DNA of 64,000 nucleotides from Paracoccus aestuarii. Its GTDB lineage: Bacteria; Pseudomonadota; Alphaproteobacteria; Rhodobacterales; Rhodobacteraceae. The notes beneath the pieces were generated by a model. The model worked only from the letters and a program-made list of their open reading frames with translations. It ran no database searches and was not told the origin of the DNA. Made by a program: the position numbers and the translations under genes. Below are positions 26,463-36,006 of the stretch, one piece after another (the first letter of the stretch is position 1; each line of letters begins with the position of its first letter). The DNA is taken from positions 1,507,501 through 1,571,500 of the forward strand of contig NZ_CP067169.1 in the NCBI RefSeq assembly GCF_028553885.1, written 5' to 3'.

Positions 26463-27734
26463 ATGCGCGACGATACCGAACGCAAGGGCCCCAGCAGGCG
26501 GGTCTTTCTGACCAGCGGCGCGGCCATCATGGCAGGCGGCGCGGCGGCGGCCCAAGGCACCACTCAAGGCGCGGACCCGCTGATCACCGAGGTCCAGCCC
26601 TGGGCCTCGGGCTTCGGCGATCCGGTGGACGCCACCCCCTATGGCATGCCGATCCGCTTCGAGGAACACGTGGTCCGCCGCAACGTGGAATGGCTGACCG
26701 AAAGCCCGGTCAGCAGCATCAACTTCACCCCCATCCACGCGCTGGAGGGCACGATCACGCCCCAAGGCTGCGCCTTCGAGCGGCACCATTCCGGCGCGAT
26801 CGAACTCAGCAAGGCCGATTACCGCCTGATGGTGAACGGCCGCGTGGACCGGCCCTTGGTCTTCACCTTCGACGACCTGATGCGCTTTCCCCGCCATGTG
26901 ATGACGGCCTTCTGCGAATGCGCGGCCAATGGCGGCATGGAATGGGGCGGCGCCCAGCTGGAGGGCTGCCAGTTCACCCAAGGCATGATCCACAACATGG
27001 AATATACCGGCGTCATGCTGCGCGACGTTCTGGCCGAGGCCGGCGTCCAGCCCGAGGGCACTTGGGTCTATGTCGAGGGGGCGGATGCCTCCTCGAACGG
27101 GCGGTCCATCCCGATGGACAAGGCGATGGACGACGTGTTGATCGCGCTCTTTGCCAATGGCGAGGCGCTCAGGATGGAACATGGCTATCCCGCCCGGCTG
27201 GTCGTGCCGGGATGGGAGGGCAACATGTGGGTCAAGTGGCTGCGCCGCATCGGCGTCCATGACCAGGCCGTCGAAAGCCGCGAGGAGACCTCGAAATATA
27301 CCGACATGATGCCCGACGGGCGGGCGCGCAAATGGACCTGGGTGATGGATGCGAAATCGGTCATCACCTCGCCCAGCCCGCAGGTGCCGATCCGCCACGG
27401 CGCGGGGCCCTTGGTGGTCACGGGGCTGGCCTGGTCCGGCAATGGCGCGATTTCCCGCGTGGACGTGTCCTCGGACGGGGGCGCCACATGGCACCCGGCG
27501 CGGCTGTCGGGCGATGTGAAGCCCAAGGCCCTGACGCGGTTCCATTACGACATGGACTGGGACGGATCCGAGATGTTCCTGATGTCGCGCGCCATCGACG
27601 ACACGGGCTATGTCCAGCCGACCAAGCAGGCCCTGCGCGAGATCCGCGGCGTCAACAATGTCTATCACAACAACGGCATCCAGGTCTGGTGGGTGCGTGC
27701 CGATGGCGAGGTGGAAAATGTCGAGATCGCGTAA
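26463..27734 (+). CDS. soxC: SoxC, molybdenum subunit of sulfane dehydrogenase
   Basis: The 423-residue precursor has a twin-arginine signal (SRRVFLTSGA) and a sulfite-oxidase-type Mo domain with the cofactor cysteine in CECAANGG (151-158), followed by a C-terminal dimerisation domain (VTGLAWSGNGAISRVDVS). With SoxD it oxidises the sulfane sulfur on SoxY, releasing six electrons. Its stop lies 17 bases inside soxD. Confidence 0.95.
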   Translation: MRDDTERKGPSRRVFLTSGAAIMAGGAAAAQGTTQGADPLITEVQPWASGFGDPVDATPYGMPIRFEEHVVRRNVEWLTESPVSSINFTPIHALEGTITPQGCAFERHHSGAIELSKADYRLMVNGRVDRPLVFTFDDLMRFPRHVMTAFCECAANGGMEWGGAQLEGCQFTQGMIHNMEYTGVMLRDVLAEAGVQPEGTWVYVEGADASSNGRSIPMDKAMDDVLIALFANGEALRMEHGYPARLVVPGWEGNMWVKWLRRIGVHDQAVESREETSKYTDMMPDGRARKWTWVMDAKSVITSPSPQVPIRHGAGPLVVTGLAWSGNGAISRVDVSSDGGATWHPARLSGDVKPKALTRFHYDMDWDGSEMFLMSRAIDDTGYVQPTKQALREIRGVNNVYHNNGIQVWWVRADGEVENVEIA

Positions 27735-28827
27735 CCTGGCCCCATTCAGCCTGGCGCTCAGCACCGCCCTGATCCTGATCGCCGGCCCCGCCTTGTCCCA
27801 GCCCCTCGGCCTCGGCCGCGAGGCCCTGCCCGAGGAGGTCGAAGCCTGGGACGTGGCCGTCCTGCCCGACGGCACCGGCCTGCGCCCCGGTTCGGGCAGC
27901 GTCGAGGACGGGGACGAGATCTTCTATGAGCAATGCGCCAGCTGCCATGGCGATTTCGCCGAAGGCCGCGACAGCTGGCCCGCGCTGTCGGGCGGCATGG
28001 GCACGCTGACCGATCCGCGCCCGGTCAAGACCATCGGCAGCTATTGGCCGCATCTGTCGACGGTGCATGACTACATCCACCGCTCGATGCCCTTCGGGGG
28101 CGCGCAGACCCTGACCCAGGACGAGACCTATGCGATCACGGCCTTCCTTCTCTATTCCAACGGCATGGTCGAGGATGACTTCGTCCTGACGCATGAGAAC
28201 TTCACCGAGATCGTGATGCCCAATGCCGATGGCTTCTATCCCGATGACCGCCCCGAGACGGAATACCCGATCTTTTCCGCCGAACCCTGCATGCAGGATT
28301 GCCGCGACACCGCCCCTGAGGTCACCCGCCGTGCCGTCGATCTGGGCGTGACGCCCATGGGCGAGGATGGCCGCCCGGCAGGCACCATTCCCGCGACCTT
28401 CGACGTCGCCCAAGGACCCGAGGCCATCGAGGAACCCGAGGATGCCCCCGAGGTCACCGCGGGCGAGATCGCGCCCGAGGCCGAACCCGAAGCCGCGGCC
28501 CCCGATCCCGCCTTGGTGGCCGATGGCGAACGGGCGTTTCGCAAATGCGCCGCCTGCCATCAGGTGGGCGAGGGCGCGCGCAACGGCACCGGCCCGCATC
28601 TGAACGGCGTCTTCGGCGCCGAGGTCGCCCATGTCGAGGGGTTCCGCTATTCCCCCGTCTTCCAGCAGCTGCAGGATGACGGCGTGGTCTGGGATCACGA
28701 CGCGCTCTCGGCCTTTCTGGAAAGCCCGCGCGGCTTTGCCCAAGGCACGCGCATGTCCTTTGCCGGGATCCGCAACGCCGATGAACGCGACGCCATCATC
28801 GCCTATCTGCAGAGCCTGGAGCCATGA
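27718..28827 (+). CDS. soxD: SoxD, diheme cytochrome c subunit of sulfane dehydrogenase
   Basis: The 369-residue precursor has a Sec signal (cleaved after ALSQ, about residue 28). Two cytochrome c modules follow, with CASCH (Cys73, Cys76, His77) and CAACH (Cys277, Cys280, His281). They are joined by a Glu/Pro/Ala-rich linker (about residues 235-265). It transfers electrons from SoxC to cytochromes. The start overlaps soxC by 17 bases; the signal peptide fixes it. Confidence 0.94.
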   Translation: MSRSRNLAPFSLALSTALILIAGPALSQPLGLGREALPEEVEAWDVAVLPDGTGLRPGSGSVEDGDEIFYEQCASCHGDFAEGRDSWPALSGGMGTLTDPRPVKTIGSYWPHLSTVHDYIHRSMPFGGAQTLTQDETYAITAFLLYSNGMVEDDFVLTHENFTEIVMPNADGFYPDDRPETEYPIFSAEPCMQDCRDTAPEVTRRAVDLGVTPMGEDGRPAGTIPATFDVAQGPEAIEEPEDAPEVTAGEIAPEAEPEAAAPDPALVADGERAFRKCAACHQVGEGARNGTGPHLNGVFGAEVAHVEGFRYSPVFQQLQDDGVVWDHDALSAFLESPRGFAQGTRMSFAGIRNADERDAIIAYLQSLEP

Positions 28828-29144
28828 GCCTGCGGCCGGACGCCCTCCGCCGCGTCGCGGCCCTGGCCTGCATGGGGGTGATCGCCGCCCCCCTGCAGGC
28901 CAGTGGCGGTGACATCGCCTATGGCGAATATCTGGCGGGCGACTGCACCGGCTGCCACCGGCCCGAAGGGGCCGAAGGCATCCCCTCGATCGCGGGCCGC
29001 GCGCCCGAGGATTTCACCGCCGCCCTGGCCGCCTTTCGCGACGGCAGCCGCGACAACCCCGCCATGCGCCTGATGGCCGAGCGCGTGACCGAGGAGGAGG
29101 TCGCGGCCTTGGCCGCCTATTTCCAGACCATCGAGCCTTACTGA
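28824..29144 (+). CDS. soxE: SoxE-position monoheme cytochrome c (FccA-like)
   Basis: The 106-residue precursor has a signal (to about QAS27) and a single CTGCH heme site (Cys41, Cys44, His45). SoxE of Paracoccus pantotrophus is about twice this length and diheme, so this is a short, monoheme form resembling the cytochrome subunit of flavocytochrome c sulfide dehydrogenase. It directly precedes the flavoprotein soxF, its expected partner. The start overlaps the soxD stop. Confidence 0.8.
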   Translation: MSLRPDALRRVAALACMGVIAAPLQASGGDIAYGEYLAGDCTGCHRPEGAEGIPSIAGRAPEDFTAALAAFRDGSRDNPAMRLMAERVTEEEVAALAAYFQTIEPY

Positions 29145-29189
29145 CGCCCGGCCGCGCCGGGCATCCATCTGCAACGGGAGGATACGCGG

Positions 29190-30452
29190 ATGACAGTGTC
29201 ACGCAGGGGTTTCATCGCCACGGGCATCGCGGCGGGCAGCCTGATGGCCGCGCCCGCGCTGTTGGGGCAGGGGCGCGCGCAGGTCGTCGTGATCGGGGGC
29301 GGCGCGGGGGGCGCCACCGCCGCGCGATACCTGGCCCGCGACGCGCAAGGCCTGCTGGACGTCACCTTGGTCGAGGCGAACCCGGTCTATACGACCTGCT
29401 TCTTTTCCAACCTGCATCTGGGCGGGCTGCTGGACCTGGAGGGGCTGCAGCACGGCTATGACGGGCTGGCCGCCGCGGGCGTGCGGGTCGTCCATGACCG
29501 GGCCGAGGGGGTGGATCGCGACGCGCGCACCGTCACCCTGGCGGGGGGCGAGGTGCTGTCCTGGGACCGGCTGGTCCTGTCGCCGGGGATCGATTTCGTC
29601 GAAGGCTCGGTCCCCGGCTGGTCGGTCGCGGATGCCGGGATCATGCCCCATGCCTACAAGGCCGGTCCCCAGACCCGGCTGCTGCGCCAGCAGATCGACG
29701 CCATGCCCCAGGGCGGGCTTTTCGCGATGATCGCCCCGCCCAATCCCTATCGCTGCCCGCCCGGCCCCTATGAACGCGTCAGCATGGTCGCGCACCGGCT
29801 GCGCCAGGTGAACCCCACCGCCAAGATCCTGATCCTGGACCCCAAGGAGACCTATTCCAAGCAGACCCTCTTCGAGGAGGGGTGGCTGCGCCATTACGAC
29901 GGCATGATCGAACGGATCGGCCCCGATTTCGGCGGCGACCGGGCCGAGGTTCGCCCCGCCGCGATGGAGGTCGTCTTCGACGGCGAGGTGCAGCGCGTCG
30001 ATGTCTGCAACGTCATCCCCGGCCAGGCGGCAGGCGCCATCGCCGGGATCGCTGGCGTGACCGACGAGACGGGCTGGGCACCCGTCGCGGCCGAGGACAT
30101 GCGATCGCGCATCGATGACGCGGTCTTCGTGCTGGGCGACAGCGCGGGTCAGGGGGACATGCCGAAATCGGGCTATGCCGCGAACAGCCAGGCCAAGGTC
30201 GCCGCCATGCGCATCCGCGCCGACCTGCTGGATGCCCGCGCCTTTCCCGCGCGCTATGCCAATACCTGCTGGTCGCTGATCGCCCCCGATGACGGGGTCA
30301 AGGTCGGCGCCACCTATGAACCCACCCCGGAAAAGATCGCCTCGGTCGACAGCTTCATCTCGCAGCCGGGCGAGGATGCCGCGACCCGCCGCGCCACATA
30401 CGAGGAATCGGTCGGCTGGTATGACGGCATCGTCGCCGACATGCTGGGCTGA
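29190..30452 (+). CDS. soxF: SoxF, FAD-dependent sulfide dehydrogenase flavoprotein (FccB-like)
   Basis: The 420-residue precursor has a Tat signal (SRRGFIATGIAAG) and a Rossmann FAD site right after it (VVVIGGGAGGATAARYL). It has the FccB cysteines CFFSN near residue 70 and one in NPYRCPPGPYER, with VFVLGDSAGQG as the second FAD strand. The flavoprotein oxidises sulfide and speeds thiosulfate oxidation. It lies 45 bases after soxE. Confidence 0.9.
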   Translation: MTVSRRGFIATGIAAGSLMAAPALLGQGRAQVVVIGGGAGGATAARYLARDAQGLLDVTLVEANPVYTTCFFSNLHLGGLLDLEGLQHGYDGLAAAGVRVVHDRAEGVDRDARTVTLAGGEVLSWDRLVLSPGIDFVEGSVPGWSVADAGIMPHAYKAGPQTRLLRQQIDAMPQGGLFAMIAPPNPYRCPPGPYERVSMVAHRLRQVNPTAKILILDPKETYSKQTLFEEGWLRHYDGMIERIGPDFGGDRAEVRPAAMEVVFDGEVQRVDVCNVIPGQAAGAIAGIAGVTDETGWAPVAAEDMRSRIDDAVFVLGDSAGQGDMPKSGYAANSQAKVAAMRIRADLLDARAFPARYANTCWSLIAPDDGVKVGATYEPTPEKIASVDSFISQPGEDAATRRATYEESVGWYDGIVADMLG

Positions 30453-30476
30453 CCGCCCGCCAGGAAAGGAACCGCC

Positions 30477-31385
30477 ATGCCCACCCGCCGCCGCCTGCTG
30501 AGCCTGACGGCCACGGCCCTGGCCCTGCCGCTGATCCCCCGCCGCGCCTTTGCCCATCAGGCGCGGGACCTGGGGCGGTGGCGGCTGGACATGCTGTCGG
30601 ACGGCCATCTGGACCTGCCGCGCGGCTTCGTCTTCGGCGGGGTGCCCGATGCGCTGGCCGATCGCACGGTGGCGCGTCACGGGCTGGACGGCGACGCGCT
30701 GTCATCGCCCTGCAACGTCACCCTGCTGCGGAGCGGCGATGATGTGGTGCTGGTCGATGCGGGGGCGGGGCCGGACTTCATGGCCTCGGCCGGGCGCCTG
30801 CCCGAGGCGCTGGAGGAGCTGGGCCTTTCCCCCGAGGACATCACCCATCTGATCCTGACCCATGGCCATCCCGATCACCTCTGGGGGGTTCTGGACGATT
30901 TCGACGAACCGGCCTTTCCGCGCGCGCAGGTGATGATGGGCGCCGTCGAGCATGCCTATTGGACCGATCCCGCCACCGCCGGCACGATCGGCGAGGATCG
31001 CGCCAGCTTTGCCGCGGGCGCCGCGCGCCGCCTGGCCCTGCTGGAAGGGGTGGTGCTGTTCGATGACGGCGACGACCTGCTGCCCGGGATCCGGGCGCGG
31101 ATGACGCCGGGCCACACGCCGGGGCACATGTCGCTGATGGTCGATGGCGACCGCCCGGCCATCGTCCTGGGCGATGCGGTGGGCAACGGGCATCTGGCGC
31201 TGGACGCCCCCGACCAGCCCGCGCCCTCGGACCAGGACCCGGAGACGGCCCGCGACACGCGCCTGTCCCTGCTGCGCGACATCGCGGATGGCGGGCTGCT
31301 GGTCGCCGGGTTCCACCTGCCGGGCGGGGGCCTTGGCACCATCGCGGCCGATGGGGCGGGATACCGCTTCGACGCCTTGGCATGA
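30477..31385 (+). CDS. soxH: SoxH-like metallo-beta-lactamase-fold hydrolase, Tat-exported
   Basis: The 302-residue precursor has a twin-arginine-type signal (PTRRRLLSLTATALAL) and the MBL zinc motif THGHPDH, GHTPGH and a final histidine in AGFHLPG. SoxG/SoxH in Paracoccus sox loci belong to this fold; only one copy is here, so the G or H label is approximate. It closes the plus-strand sox operon. The Paracoccus homologue is not essential for thiosulfate oxidation. Confidence 0.75.
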   Translation: MPTRRRLLSLTATALALPLIPRRAFAHQARDLGRWRLDMLSDGHLDLPRGFVFGGVPDALADRTVARHGLDGDALSSPCNVTLLRSGDDVVLVDAGAGPDFMASAGRLPEALEELGLSPEDITHLILTHGHPDHLWGVLDDFDEPAFPRAQVMMGAVEHAYWTDPATAGTIGEDRASFAAGAARRLALLEGVVLFDDGDDLLPGIRARMTPGHTPGHMSLMVDGDRPAIVLGDAVGNGHLALDAPDQPAPSDQDPETARDTRLSLLRDIADGGLLVAGFHLPGGGLGTIAADGAGYRFDALA

Positions 31386-31404
31386 GCTTGGGGCCAATTT
31401 GCGG

Positions 31405-31432
31405 TTGACACGGGCGCGCGCATGACTAAAAG
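31405..31432 (+). promoter_or_regulatory. Candidate rpmG promoter
   Basis: TTGACA (31405-31410) and TAAAAG (31427-31432), spacing 16, lie upstream of rpmG and downstream of the last sox-operon gene. Confidence 0.55.
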
Positions 31433-31498
31433 GCGGCCTTCTACAGGATTTTTACGGGGTTTGCGGCGCGCGATTGCCCCGAAGCAGGAGCGATAACC

Positions 31499-31666
31499 AT
31501 GGCGAAGCCGACCACCATCAAGATCCGGCTGAATTCCTCCGCCGGCACCGGCCACTTCTATGTGACCAAGAAGAACGCACGCACGATGACCGAAAAGATG
31601 ACCGTGCGGAAATACGACCCCGTCGTGCGTCAGCATGTCGAATACAAGGAAGGCAAGATCAAGTAA
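31499..31666 (+). CDS. rpmG: 50S ribosomal protein L33
   Basis: The 55-residue protein begins [20 protein letters not shown] and ends EYKEGKIK, a standard L33 without the zinc-binding cysteines (the C-minus form). It binds near the ribosomal E site. A separate promoter and terminator flank it, so it is its own transcription unit placed between the sox and iorAB operons. The ORF is short (56 codons). Confidence 0.96.
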   Translation: MAKPTTIKIRLNSSAGTGHFYVTKKNARTMTEKMTVRKYDPVVRQHVEYKEGKIK

Positions 31667-31689
31667 GATCTGCCCCACCCGACCGCTTG

Positions 31690-31721
31690 GGCCGCCATCC
31701 TTCGGGGATCGGCGGCCTTTT
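31690..31721 (+). terminator. Rho-independent terminator of rpmG
   Basis: GGCCGCC (31690-31696) pairs with GGCGGCC (31711-31717), extended inside by ATCC/GGAT around a TTCG loop, and is followed by TTTT. It lies 24 bases after the rpmG stop. Confidence 0.85.
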
Positions 31722-31778
31722 GCATGGGGCGCGCGCTTCGTGCTTGTAACCGCGCCCGCGCTGCCCCAGATTCCGGCC

Positions 31779-32267
31779 ATGAAACTGATCGTCAACGGAC
31801 AAGAACGCGACCTGGGCGATGCCGACCCGCAGATGCCGCTGCTCTGGGCGCTGCGCGACATGCTGGGGCTGACGGGCACGAAATACGGCTGCGGGGTGGC
31901 GCAATGCGGCGCCTGCACCGTGCATCTGGACGGCATGGCCGTGCGCGCCTGCCAGATCCGCATCGGCGACGTGGCGGGCGACATCACCACGATCGAGGGC
32001 CTTGGCACGCCCGCGGACCCGCACCCCGTCCAGGCCGCCTGGATCGAGGAGCAGGTCGCCCAATGCGGCTATTGCCAATCGGGCCAGATCATGTCGGCGG
32101 CCGCCCTGCTGGCGCTGAACGACGACCCCACGGACGAGGATATCGACCGCGCCATGTCGGCCAATCTGTGCCGCTGCGCGACCTATCCCCGCATCCGCGC
32201 CGCAATCCGCCGCGCCCGCGACATCAGACGCCCCCCATGCCCAAGGCCGCGCGGCGGGGCTTTCTGA
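31779..32267 (+). CDS. iorA: (2Fe-2S)-binding subunit, isoquinoline 1-oxidoreductase alpha type
   Basis: The 162-residue protein is a two-cluster iron-sulfur subunit of molybdenum hydroxylases: Cys38, Cys43, Cys46 and Cys58 for the plant-type [2Fe-2S] and Cys96, Cys99, Cys131 and Cys133 for the second. It pairs with the downstream large subunit. The substrate is not established. The start was set at 31779 by the KLIVNGQER opening; an upstream in-frame extension covers the terminator. Confidence 0.9.
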   Translation: MKLIVNGQERDLGDADPQMPLLWALRDMLGLTGTKYGCGVAQCGACTVHLDGMAVRACQIRIGDVAGDITTIEGLGTPADPHPVQAAWIEEQVAQCGYCQSGQIMSAAALLALNDDPTDEDIDRAMSANLCRCATYPRIRAAIRRARDIRRPPCPRPRGGAF

Positions 32268-34459
32268 TCGGATCGGTCGCGGTGGCGGGGGGCGTGGCCT
32301 TCGGGGCCTGGCGCTATCTTTCGCCGCTGCCGGACCCGCATGGCGATCTGGGGCCGGACCGGGCGGCGCTGAACCCCTATGTGATCATCGACGCGGATGG
32401 CGTGACCCTGATCGCGCCGCGCGCCGACAAGGGCCAGGGCGCGCGCTGGATGCAGGCCGCCCTGATCGCCGAGGAGCTGGACATCGACCCCGCCGATGCC
32501 CGGATCGAGCCCGGCCCGGTCAGCCGCACCTATTACAACCGCGCGCTGATCGGCGACATGATGCCCTTTGCCCCCACCGATGACGGCTGGCTGGCGCGCA
32601 CGGCGCGGGGCGCCGCGGACATCCCGTCCCGGCTGCTGGGCTGGCAGATGACGGGGGGGTCGACCTCGACGCCGGACGGGTTCGACAAGCTGCGCCAGGC
32701 CGGCGCCGTCGCGCGCGAGACCTTGAAGCAGGCCGCAGCCCAACGTCACGGGCTGGACCGCGCCGATCTGACGACCGAGGACGGGCGCGTGATCCTGCCC
32801 GACGGCACTGCCATCCCCTATGCCGATCTGGCGCGGGACGCGGCGGGGATCGAGCCCGTGACCGACATCGTGCTGCGCGGCCGGTCGCAATGGCGCCTGC
32901 TGGGCCAGCCCATGCGGCGCGGCGACATCGTGGCGAAATCCACCGGCACCCAGGTCTACGGCATCGACCTGTCCCTGCCGGACATGGTCCATGCGACCGT
33001 CCGCGCGGCGCCTTGGGGCGGGGGCGTGGCGCGGCTGGATGCGGTGCCCGCCGAATCCCTGCCGGGCGTGCTGCGCGTCCTGCCGATCGAGGGCGGCGTT
33101 GCCGTCGTCGCGCGCGACACCTGGTCGGCCTTTCAAGGCGCCCGCGCGCTGGAGGTGGATTGGGTCCTGCCCGACCGCCCCGGCGATCAGGACGCGATCT
33201 GGGCCGCGCTGGAACGGACCTTCACCGATGCCCGCGTGGATACCCGCCGCCGCGACGATGGCGATGTGGACGCGGCGATGGGCGCGGATGCGATCAGCGC
33301 CGAATACCGCGTTCCCTTCCTGGCCCATGCGCCCTTGGAGCCGATGAACGCCACCGTCCTGGTCACCACGGATAGCTGCACGATCTGGGCGGGCACGCAG
33401 GTGCCGGATTTCGCGGTCTCGAAGGCGGCGGCGCTGACCGGCCTGCCCGAATCCGCGATCCGGCTGGAAAACCAGATGATCGGCGGCAGCTTCGGCCGGA
33501 GGCTGGAACTGGACTTCATCCTGCAGGCCGTCCAGATCGCCATGGCCTTTCCCGACCGCCCCGTGAAGCTGACCTGGACGCGCGAGGAGGATTTCGCCCA
33601 TGACCAGCCCCGCCCCGCCCAGATCGCGCGGATGCGCGGCCAGGTGCGGGACGGGCGCGTGACGGCGCTGGACCTGACGGTGGCCTCGCCCTCGGTCGTG
33701 GCGTCCTGGTTCGGGCGCGTGGCCAGCGCGCCGCCGGGGGGCGATCCCAGCATCACCACCGGGTCCTGGGACCAGCCGCTGGCGATCCCCCATTTCCGCG
33801 TCACCGGCCTGCGCGCGCCGGAAACCATCCCGGTCAGCAGCTGGCGCTCGGTCGGGGCATCGGCCAACGGCTTCTTCATCGGATCGGCCTTGGACGAGCT
33901 GTTCGTGGCGGGCGGCATCGACCCCTTCGACGGGCTGATCGCGCTCTGCGACGACCCCGTCTCGCGCGCCGTGCTGGAGGAGGCGCGCAGCCTTTCCGGC
34001 TGGACCGGCCCCCGCCCGGCCGAGGGGCAGGGGCGCGGCGTGGCCTTCTGTCTGTCTTTCGGCGTGCCCTGCGCGCAGGTGGTCGACGTGACCGCGACGC
34101 CCCGGGGGCTGGTCATCGACCGCGCCGTCGCGGTGGCCGATGTGGGCACCGTGCTGGACCCCGTGAATGCCGAGGCGCAGCTGTCGGGCGGCATGCTGTT
34201 CGGCCTGGGCCATGCGATGAATTGCGAGCTGACCTATCGCGGCCATGTCCCTGATCAGACAAATTTCTGGGCCCATGACGGGATGCGCATGCACCAGACG
34301 CCCCAGGTCCAGGTCCGCCTGCTGGAGAACGGCCCCCTGCGCGGACTGGGCGAGCCGGGCGTGCCCCCCGCCGCCGCGGCCTTGGGCAATGCGATCCATG
34401 CGGCGACGGGGCGGCGCCTGCGCCAGCTGCCGTTCCAGAACCAGATGGCCTTCGCATGA
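32237..34459 (+). CDS. iorB: Molybdopterin-binding subunit, isoquinoline 1-oxidoreductase beta type, Tat-exported
   Basis: The 740-residue protein starts with a twin-arginine-type signal ([14 protein letters not shown]), unlike cytosolic XDH subunits. It has the two-segment IorB layout: Mo-cofactor residues in [16 protein letters not shown] and [14 protein letters not shown] near the C-terminus. Enzymes of this exported type oxidise aldehydes or N-heterocycles in the periplasm and pass electrons to cytochrome c; a diheme cytochrome gene follows directly. It overlaps iorA by 31 bases. Confidence 0.9.
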   Translation: MPKAARRGFLIGSVAVAGGVAFGAWRYLSPLPDPHGDLGPDRAALNPYVIIDADGVTLIAPRADKGQGARWMQAALIAEELDIDPADARIEPGPVSRTYYNRALIGDMMPFAPTDDGWLARTARGAADIPSRLLGWQMTGGSTSTPDGFDKLRQAGAVARETLKQAAAQRHGLDRADLTTEDGRVILPDGTAIPYADLARDAAGIEPVTDIVLRGRSQWRLLGQPMRRGDIVAKSTGTQVYGIDLSLPDMVHATVRAAPWGGGVARLDAVPAESLPGVLRVLPIEGGVAVVARDTWSAFQGARALEVDWVLPDRPGDQDAIWAALERTFTDARVDTRRRDDGDVDAAMGADAISAEYRVPFLAHAPLEPMNATVLVTTDSCTIWAGTQVPDFAVSKAAALTGLPESAIRLENQMIGGSFGRRLELDFILQAVQIAMAFPDRPVKLTWTREEDFAHDQPRPAQIARMRGQVRDGRVTALDLTVASPSVVASWFGRVASAPPGGDPSITTGSWDQPLAIPHFRVTGLRAPETIPVSSWRSVGASANGFFIGSALDELFVAGGIDPFDGLIALCDDPVSRAVLEEARSLSGWTGPRPAEGQGRGVAFCLSFGVPCAQVVDVTATPRGLVIDRAVAVADVGTVLDPVNAEAQLSGGMLFGLGHAMNCELTYRGHVPDQTNFWAHDGMRMHQTPQVQVRLLENGPLRGLGEPGVPPAAAALGNAIHAATGRRLRQLPFQNQMAFA

Positions 34460-35073
34460 TCCGGGGGCTGGCGCTGGCTTTGGTCCTGGCCGCCCCCGCG
34501 GGGGCCGAGGGGGTGATGCCCTCGGTCGTGGCGCCGCCGGTCGCGGGATCGGTCAGCCGCGATGATGGGCTGGCGGCATGGGACCGCGCGTGGCAGGTCA
34601 TGTCCCATCCGCGCTGCGCCAATTGCCATGTGGGGGACGATCACCGGCCCATGTGGTCCGGCCCCGACTATCCCCGCACGACCCCGCATGGCATGAATAT
34701 CAGCGCCGGCGACAGCCGCATGGGCATCGAGACGCTGCCCTGCGCCACCTGCCACATCACCGCCTCGACGCTGGAATCCGATCCGCGCCAAGCGCCCAAC
34801 GCCATGGTCGACTGGCACCTGCCGCCGGTCGAGATGGCCTGGTTCGGCCTGACCAGCGGCCAGGTCTGCCGCCAGCTGCGCGACCCGGCGATGAATGGCG
34901 GCCGGGACTGGGTCCAGATCGCCGAACACCTGCAGGAGGACGCATCCCATGGCGGCTTCGTCGCATGGGGTTTCGCCCCCGGCGGCGGGCGCGAACCCGC
35001 GCCCTTCGGCCTGCAGGCCCATATCGACGACGTGCTGCGATGGGGCGCGGCTGAACAGCCCTGTCCTGAATGA
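34456..35073 (+). CDS. Diheme c-type cytochrome, likely electron acceptor of the IorAB-like enzyme
   Basis: The 205-residue precursor has a Sec signal (to about GAEG, residue 19) and two heme sites: CANCH (Cys54, Cys57, His58) and CATCH (Cys96, Cys99, His100). It overlaps the iorB stop by four bases, which suggests co-translation and partnership. No close family is recognised. It presumably moves electrons from the exported molybdoenzyme to the respiratory chain. Confidence 0.8.
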   Translation: MIRGLALALVLAAPAGAEGVMPSVVAPPVAGSVSRDDGLAAWDRAWQVMSHPRCANCHVGDDHRPMWSGPDYPRTTPHGMNISAGDSRMGIETLPCATCHITASTLESDPRQAPNAMVDWHLPPVEMAWFGLTSGQVCRQLRDPAMNGGRDWVQIAEHLQEDASHGGFVAWGFAPGGGREPAPFGLQAHIDDVLRWGAAEQPCPE

Positions 35074-35172
35074 TGCCCGGCGCGGTTTTCGTGCATCGTT
35101 TTGGCCCCTTCGGGCGTTAGGCTGCATTCTTGGTCCCCGAGGGCCCGTTCAAGCCTTGTCCGAAAGCCCGCC

Positions 35173-36006
35173 ATGTCCATCTCATCCCCCATCGCCGCCG
35201 TCGGAGACTGCCCGATCAAGTCGCTGCTGCGCCGCCCCGGCGGGTCGCTGGCCCTGCTGATTGCGGCCGAGGGCGGGTTTCCGCGCCGCCCCGGCGCCAT
35301 GATGGCGCTGTGGCCGGACGGGGCGCGGGTGGGTAGGCTGGGGGCGGGCTGCATCGATGCCGATATCGCGGTGCATCTGGACCGTCCCGGCCCGGTAACG
35401 CGGTTGACCTATGGCCAGGGGGGGCCGGTGGATCTGCCGCTGCCCTGCGGGGGGTCGGTGCGGATCGCGCTGATCCACAGGCCCGACCCGGATTGGCTGG
35501 GGGCGATCTGGGACGACCGGATCCGCCGCCGCACGGGCCATTGGTGCGTGAACCTGCGCAGCGGCCAGCCCTGCCGCGCCGATCAGCCGGATGCCGAGGA
35601 TTTCCACCTGACCCTGCCGCCGCCCCCCGCCTTCCAGATCCATGGCGAGGGCGACGAGGCCAATGCCCTGACCGCCCTGGTCGCGGCGCTGGACCTGCCC
35701 ATCCTGGGCCGCGAGGCGCGCCCCGATGCCCACAGCGCCGTGGTGACCCTGTTCCACGATCACGACCGAGAGCTGCCGCCCCTGATCCGCGCGCTGCAAT
35801 CGGATGCCTTCTATATCGGCGCGCTCGGATCGACGCGGGCGCAGGATGCGCGGCTGCGGGCGCTGGCGGACCAAGGTGTGGCCCGGGCCGATCTGGACCG
35901 GCTGCACGGTCCGATCGGCGTGGTGGGGCAGGGGCGCGACCCAAGGCTGATCGCCGCATCGACGCTGACCCAGATCCTGGCCGCCTACGAGGCGCGCCTG
36001 CCGTGA
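35173..36006 (+). CDS. XdhC/CoxI family molybdenum-hydroxylase maturation protein
   Basis: The 277-residue protein has the XdhC layout: an N-terminal CoxI domain (SLALLIAAEGGFPRRPGAMM, GAGCIDADI) and a C-terminal Rossmann-like domain (DAFYIGALGSTRAQDARLRAL, HGPIGVVGQGRDPRLIAAS). XdhC binds molybdopterin and inserts the sulfurated cofactor. Its place after iorAB points to this enzyme as client. The start follows CCGCC with no clear ribosome site. Confidence 0.85.
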   Translation: MSISSPIAAVGDCPIKSLLRRPGGSLALLIAAEGGFPRRPGAMMALWPDGARVGRLGAGCIDADIAVHLDRPGPVTRLTYGQGGPVDLPLPCGGSVRIALIHRPDPDWLGAIWDDRIRRRTGHWCVNLRSGQPCRADQPDAEDFHLTLPPPPAFQIHGEGDEANALTALVAALDLPILGREARPDAHSAVVTLFHDHDRELPPLIRALQSDAFYIGALGSTRAQDARLRALADQGVARADLDRLHGPIGVVGQGRDPRLIAASTLTQILAAYEARLP

